The notes under the pieces are model-generated. The model did no database searches. It saw only the letters and a program-made list of their open reading frames with translations, and was not told the DNA's origin. Of a DNA stretch of 64,000 nt, positions 59,979 to 64,000 are shown in pieces. Positions within the stretch are counted from its first letter, which is position 1. Each line of letters opens with the position of its first letter. The stretch comes from Marisa cornuarietis (Eukaryota > Mollusca > Gastropoda > Architaenioglossa > Ampullariidae). Made by a program: the position numbers and the translations under genes. The DNA is taken from positions 2,886,501 through 2,950,500 of the forward strand of contig SMMW01000634.1 of NCBI GenBank assembly GCA_004794655.1. Reading direction: 5' to 3'.

Positions 59979-62900
59979 CTGTATGGCAGAAGGTATCAGT
60001 TTTTATAGGTGTCCTAATGCAAGAGTACCCAAGGGATGAGAAAATTATCTGCTTTAATACATTCAAAATATTAAGTATATGAAATGCAAAATAGCTTCAA
60101 TGACAGTACTATACTTTCATTATAATTTGACTTTCTATTATGTTTAGTTTATATATATTTTTTAAATGCTTGAAATTTGCGCATGTTTTCGGCAATGGTG
60201 AGCAGGTTCTGCATGGGACAACCAGACCACTCCTTCATGTTTGTAAGCCAGTTCTTCCACTGGCCACTGTGGGATCTCTTTGATGCTTACTTCAGAGGCC
60301 ACTAATTTCAGTATCGTAAATTATAGTAAATTTACCTCCAACTGTGGCCTTAAAGATTTCTGCAATATTTGGGTTTTGCTGCTTTTCTAAATCAAAGTGA
60401 ATTCAGGGGATGTTTGAGCTATTCTTCACCCTTGGCTTCAACTTCAGGCTCATTCAGACAAGGCCGTGGTCACTGCCTATGTTGGCATCTAAGTACATTC
60501 TCATCTTGGCCTTGTTGATGACTAGATTTGAAATATCTAGGCGACAGGATGAAGTTGATTTGCTTTACCAAACCATCAGGTGAATGCCAAGTTGTCATCC
60601 TTAACTTCTTGTGGGAATGTAGGATATTAGCTAAGATGAATCGATGGCTCTGGGCAAACTAGGAGTCTGAAGTCCCTGTCATCGATTTTATCAAGGCCAA
60701 ATTTACCCACCATTCCTCTCAACTGCTGGTAGGCATCTGTGCTGACCTTGGTGATCCAGTACTATTTTTAAACCTTGTCTAGCTGTTGGTAAAACTCCTT
60801 AGCTTGCTGTCTTCGTGCGTGTAAGTCGGAGAAAATACTTGGACAATGGTGATGTGAAGCCTGTCAGAGATGCAAATGGAGATCAGCCTGCCAGATATGG
60901 GACTACAGCTGAAGACAGCTCCATAGCATACTTATATATGAGGAAGCCCATGCCATGCTCGTGTCTGGCATCCTCCCCACTGTACCACAGTATATGGCCC
61001 TCATCAACTGCTGTTTCTCCCAGTCCTGGCCATCTGACCTCTGCCAGTCCCACAGTGGTACTGTTCTAGCTTATGGATGAGTTGTTTCCCTTTGCCACAA
61101 TGGTATAATGTGCGGACATTCGATGTACCAACTTTATACCTGATTTGGTTCCTGTAGCACATTTTTCTCTATCCCTACCCTGAAGCCTGCTGATAGGGAA
61201 CGCAGTCATTGTTGATTTGGGCCTTGACCAATCTGGCATGAAGTTTCCTTTACAGCAAATATTCAAAATTCTGTCTCTGGGCTTATATACTTGGCGGCAC
61301 CATTCTTCCTCTCCAAGCGACCCACAGCCAATAGGTCGACCTGGTCGTGAACATGTGGGCACTGGGCCCTTGGGTGGTACTTTCATCACAGAAAACCTTC
61401 ACCTGCTGATACCATGTTAGCACAACGATTTTCTGTAGGAGTTTACTCACTTAGCCTTCACCTTTCCCAAGATTGCCCTCATGGCAATTAGAGAATTTTC
61501 CATTGGCTAGGGTGGTAGCAGGGTGGAGAATGATGACTTTCTGTACCCTCCACTCCTGACACCAAGTTGTAACTAAGAAAAGCTTGAGTTGCCTTGTGGT
61601 GAAAAAAGGTAGGCGGGGAAGGGAATTGGTATTTTACCCCGAGCCAGTAACTAGTAAACATGCAGAGAAAGAACAGCATGCCCGAGATAACAGGTGATCC
61701 CACAACAGCCAACCTTCAGCAAAAAGGGTAGCAGCAGAAGCAACGAGACTATCTTGTAACTTCTTAAATTAGCTGATAAAAAATTTGAATTTTGTTAAAA
61801 ATTAAATTTAGAAAAATTAAAAATATTTCTAGAGCAGCAAATATATGCAATTTTTTATGTTTAGAGACAATATACGGGTGCAAAAAGTATTCAACAGCTT
61901 AGTCTACTAGGTCTAAGATTTCATCTGTTTCAAATTAAATATAAGATTATGGATTTAAATGTGGAAAGGACAGAAAGAACTATACCAATAACACCCATGG
62001 CTGGCCAATGCAAACAGGTAGTCGTTAAAGCTTTCAATGGGCTTTTCTTGCAGGACATAGTCAACTCGTCTCCCCTCGTTAATCTGGCCTATGGATATAT
62101 CCTCATCATGAGATGAACACACTGCTGTAAAGAGAAGAATGCTATCATTATCAGTTATGACTGCCAATGAGACCTCTATGTTTATCGTGGTGTGAATTCA
62201 TCTACAATTGTTTTTTGTTTTTTTTGACAAACTTAAGAATATGATAGAATTTAAATGCAAAATACCAATGAATTATTCTATAATTCTCTCTTTTTTCAAA
62301 AAGTGAAGGGCATGAGCTTTTTAGAAGATAGACATTGGATATCTGCCAGGTGAAGAGTCTATCCAAGTAGAAAGGCTCAGGAGATGTGACACCAAAGATT
62401 CTCTCACTAATTAATCAGTCATTTTATCATCTAAAATGTTTCAGCATCAAGTAATGCACAAAATCAAATGCTAAAAAGCAAATAAGACAGGACTAGATGA
62501 AGGTCAGAGGTTAACTAACTGTTAAATCTAGTCAAAAGCATTGACAACACCTACAAAATAAACTGATTACAATCTATCAGACTATTAAAAGTAAAACAAA
62601 GAACACAACTAACATCCAGTCTCAGACTTGTCAGTGTCTGACTGCGCCATCTGGGCCATAACACTATCAACCTGCTGGTTCACTTCGTGTTCAAGCCCTT
62701 GGCTGTCTGGGTTCTCCAGCACTCCTGTGTCTGAACGGTGTGCTCGAGCAAACTCATTCAGTGAGTTCCAGGTACTGCGCAGTGACTCAACGATCTTTTG
62801 CTTCAGATCTGTGCCCATACGAGAGATGCTCTCTTTCAGCTCTGAAACAGCAACACCACACACCTCTCTGCTCAAATTTTACTGTTATCAAAAACTTCTG

Positions 62901-63467
62901 AATCAGACTGTAATGCACACTTGCAAATATATGAGCATGTGATATGATTTTCCTTCGTCCAGTAAATGATTTCAGCTAAAAATTACTCCTAATCTTGGGT
63001 ATATATATATATATATAAAGCCATTCAGGCTATGCTATATCCTGTCAGAACTCGCAAATTTTCTATTCTTAACTCTTTGTCTATATTGCACTTCTTTTTA
63101 CTTTCTTAACCTTAACATTGTCTGGTGTTAGAAATCCTCAAAGTATTTCTATTTCTCTTTGGCCATAAATGAAAAAACACCCGGGTGACAACTGATTATT
63201 TCCCTTTCATAAGCTCTGTTTTGATCAACTTTATGAAATACTTGAACTCTCTTAATCCTCATTTGTCAAGAACACACTGCATCCAGAAAAAACTTTTTTC
63301 CCTTCAAAAGCAACTAAAAGCATAATGAGAAAAACTGCATAATTACATCTATACTTTCCAGAAAGTAACTTACCAAGATGCAAACGCTTGCGACCTTTAT
63401 AGTGTGGAATAAGCACTGGCTTCAAAGTAGAAGCAGATGGATTTATCAGTGGCTCTATTCTGTATGC
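59546..63467 (-). CDS. SEC23IP: SEC23IP/DDHD2-type DDHD protein, 3' part of the gene
   Basis: Four exons on the minus strand (63467-63374, 62841-62614, 62124-61986, 59978-59546) join in phase. The product has the end of a PA-preferring phospholipase A1 family DDHD domain: [66 protein letters not shown] and the [15 protein letters not shown] segment. In mammals SEC23IP binds Sec23 at ER exit sites and aids COPII transport; DDHD2 is a triglyceride/phospholipid lipase. The NEFARAH and KESxSRMG wording, as I recall the two paralogs, is nearer SEC23IP. Unlike them it ends in a Pro-rich tail of roughly 110-120 residues. The N-terminal part, including the Ser active site, lies beyond 64000. Invertebrates may have one gene for both roles. 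Confidence 0.88.
60000..61985 (-). other. SEC23IP-like intron with LINE remnant
   Basis: This 2-kb intron is largely filled by the LINE fragment at 60185-61730. The remainder near 60000-60180 is plain AT-rich intron. Confidence 0.7.
60185..61730 (-). pseudogene. LINE with endonuclease, RT internally deleted
   Basis: On the minus strand, after a probable 5' leader (61150-61730), decayed frames read [20 protein letters not shown] (near 61140-61080), [25 protein letters not shown], a YAPT-like stretch, then [13 protein letters not shown], the order of an APE-type LINE endonuclease. Soon after, near 60270-60190, comes [12 protein letters not shown], the far C-terminal motif of the same type of ORF2 seen at 3748-4200. 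The reverse transcriptase between them is missing, so the copy carries a large internal deletion. Several stops and frameshifts show it is dead. It lies in the SEC23IP-like intron, in the gene's orientation. Confidence 0.72.
61986..62124 (-). CDS. SEC23IP: SEC23IP-like exon (DDHD C-terminal core)
   Basis: The acceptor CTTTACAG opens an exon encoding [20 protein letters not shown], then [16 protein letters not shown] and ASHGCYW. The Asp in RRVDY and the His in ASHGCYW sit at strongly conserved DDHD-domain positions. The donor is ATTG|GTATAG. Confidence 0.94.
62614..62841 (-). CDS. SEC23IP: SEC23IP-like exon (linker within DDHD domain)
   Basis: The acceptor GTTTCAG precedes AG CTG AAA; the product runs [33 protein letters not shown], then a variable acidic/Gln-rich linker. 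The donor is GGAT|GTTAGT, weaker than consensus but demanded by phase: one base is left, which joins CA of the next exon to make TCA. Confidence 0.9.
62842..63373 (-). other. SEC23IP-like intron with TA repeat
   Basis: AT-rich intron with a TA run at 63000-63017. Confidence 0.75.
63374..63467 (-). CDS. SEC23IP: SEC23IP-like exon (DDHD domain, YRIEP)
   Basis: The acceptor CATTTCAG precedes [18 protein letters not shown]; the exon ends GRKRLHL plus one base at donor CTTG|GTAAGT. It carries the YRIEP and IPHYKGRKR motifs conserved in SEC23IP and DDHD2. Confidence 0.93.
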
Positions 63468-64000
63468 CTGAAATGTATTTTTAAATGTCTGTTGAATCAC
63501 TGCATATTTTGAACACACAAGCAATTGAAAGCATTAAACTATCAAATTTGTCAATTCTTAATTAGCCAATCATATATAAACACATTCACATATAATTTTG
63601 TTTTACTGCTTTCTTTTAACACCATAAAAAATAGAATAAAGGCTTAAATCCTGGTTGCCAGAGCCAAAAGATATTTTGCAAAATCAACAAGGTTTTAGAT
63701 GCCATGCAAGGCAATACATAAAAGGCAACCAAAAATAACAGTACCTCCCCATGTTATTGTTTTGTTCAAAGAGTTCAGAACAACTGCTGTATGTTTTTTT
63801 GTAAAAAATATGAAGAATCTTAGATGCTATGAGTGATGCCTGCATGCTGCTAAGCAGATTTTTGCATATTTTTTGGAGCAGTTCTCAAAGAATGCAACAA
63901 TTCCTAAGTACTGATAACAAAGCTTGTGAGTCATACAAAAAATATACCTTGGAAAATGAAGTATTTACATGTATCATATTTTATGCCATCTGCTTCCAGT
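63468..64000 (-). other. SEC23IP-like upstream intron
   Basis: No further exon is recognised before the window edge. This is most likely the intron before the YRIEP exon. Confidence 0.55.

Noticed and set aside
61066..61389. 107-codon open frame on the minus strand
   Set aside because: It is mostly out of frame with the LINE endonuclease motifs that occupy the same DNA.

Overview
This window is eukaryotic, intron-rich, AT-rich DNA, almost certainly from an invertebrate animal. The exon-intron structure, the animal kinase and lipase families, the abundant (TG)n microsatellites, the tRNA-derived SINEs and the L2, Tx1/L1-like and RTE/CR1-group LINE remnants fit a lophotrochozoan, most likely a mollusc. 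That placement is inference; no marker in the window settles the species.

Right part (48.0-64.0 kb): two genes lie head to tail on the minus strand. The 3' end of a SEC23IP/DDHD2-type DDHD-domain gene occupies 59.5-63.5 kb as four exons; its 5' part lies beyond the window. Downstream of it is a complete casein kinase I alpha gene at 48.0-55.2 kb. It has eight coding exons and all junctions are in phase, giving about 323 residues. Oddities are DYG in place of DFG, a GC-AG intron and a short C-terminal tail. Their introns and flanks hold LINE pieces, a piggyBac-type MITE and a hAT-type MITE.

Left part (0-41 kb): this is gene-poor. The best coding candidates are one large first coding exon with an EH1-like motif (944-1667, minus), next to a CpG-rich promoter-like block, and one candidate signal-peptide exon (10548-10852, minus). 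The rest is non-coding DNA with microsatellites and transposons. Notable are a nearly complete 5'-truncated L2-type LINE (22.6-25.2 kb), whose 3' end recurs with about 97% identity inside the casein kinase gene, and a three-layer nest at 27.2-30.9 kb: a decayed Tx1/L1-like LINE, split by a 1.5-kb TG...CA element, itself split by a hAT MITE.

Middle (41.4-42.7 kb): a decayed single-frame coding relic of about 400 codons that I do not recognise. It is the most unexplained object here. The 43.7-48.0 kb stretch downstream of casein kinase I is AT-rich and probably includes its 3' UTR. I found no operon, CRISPR array or bacterial feature.
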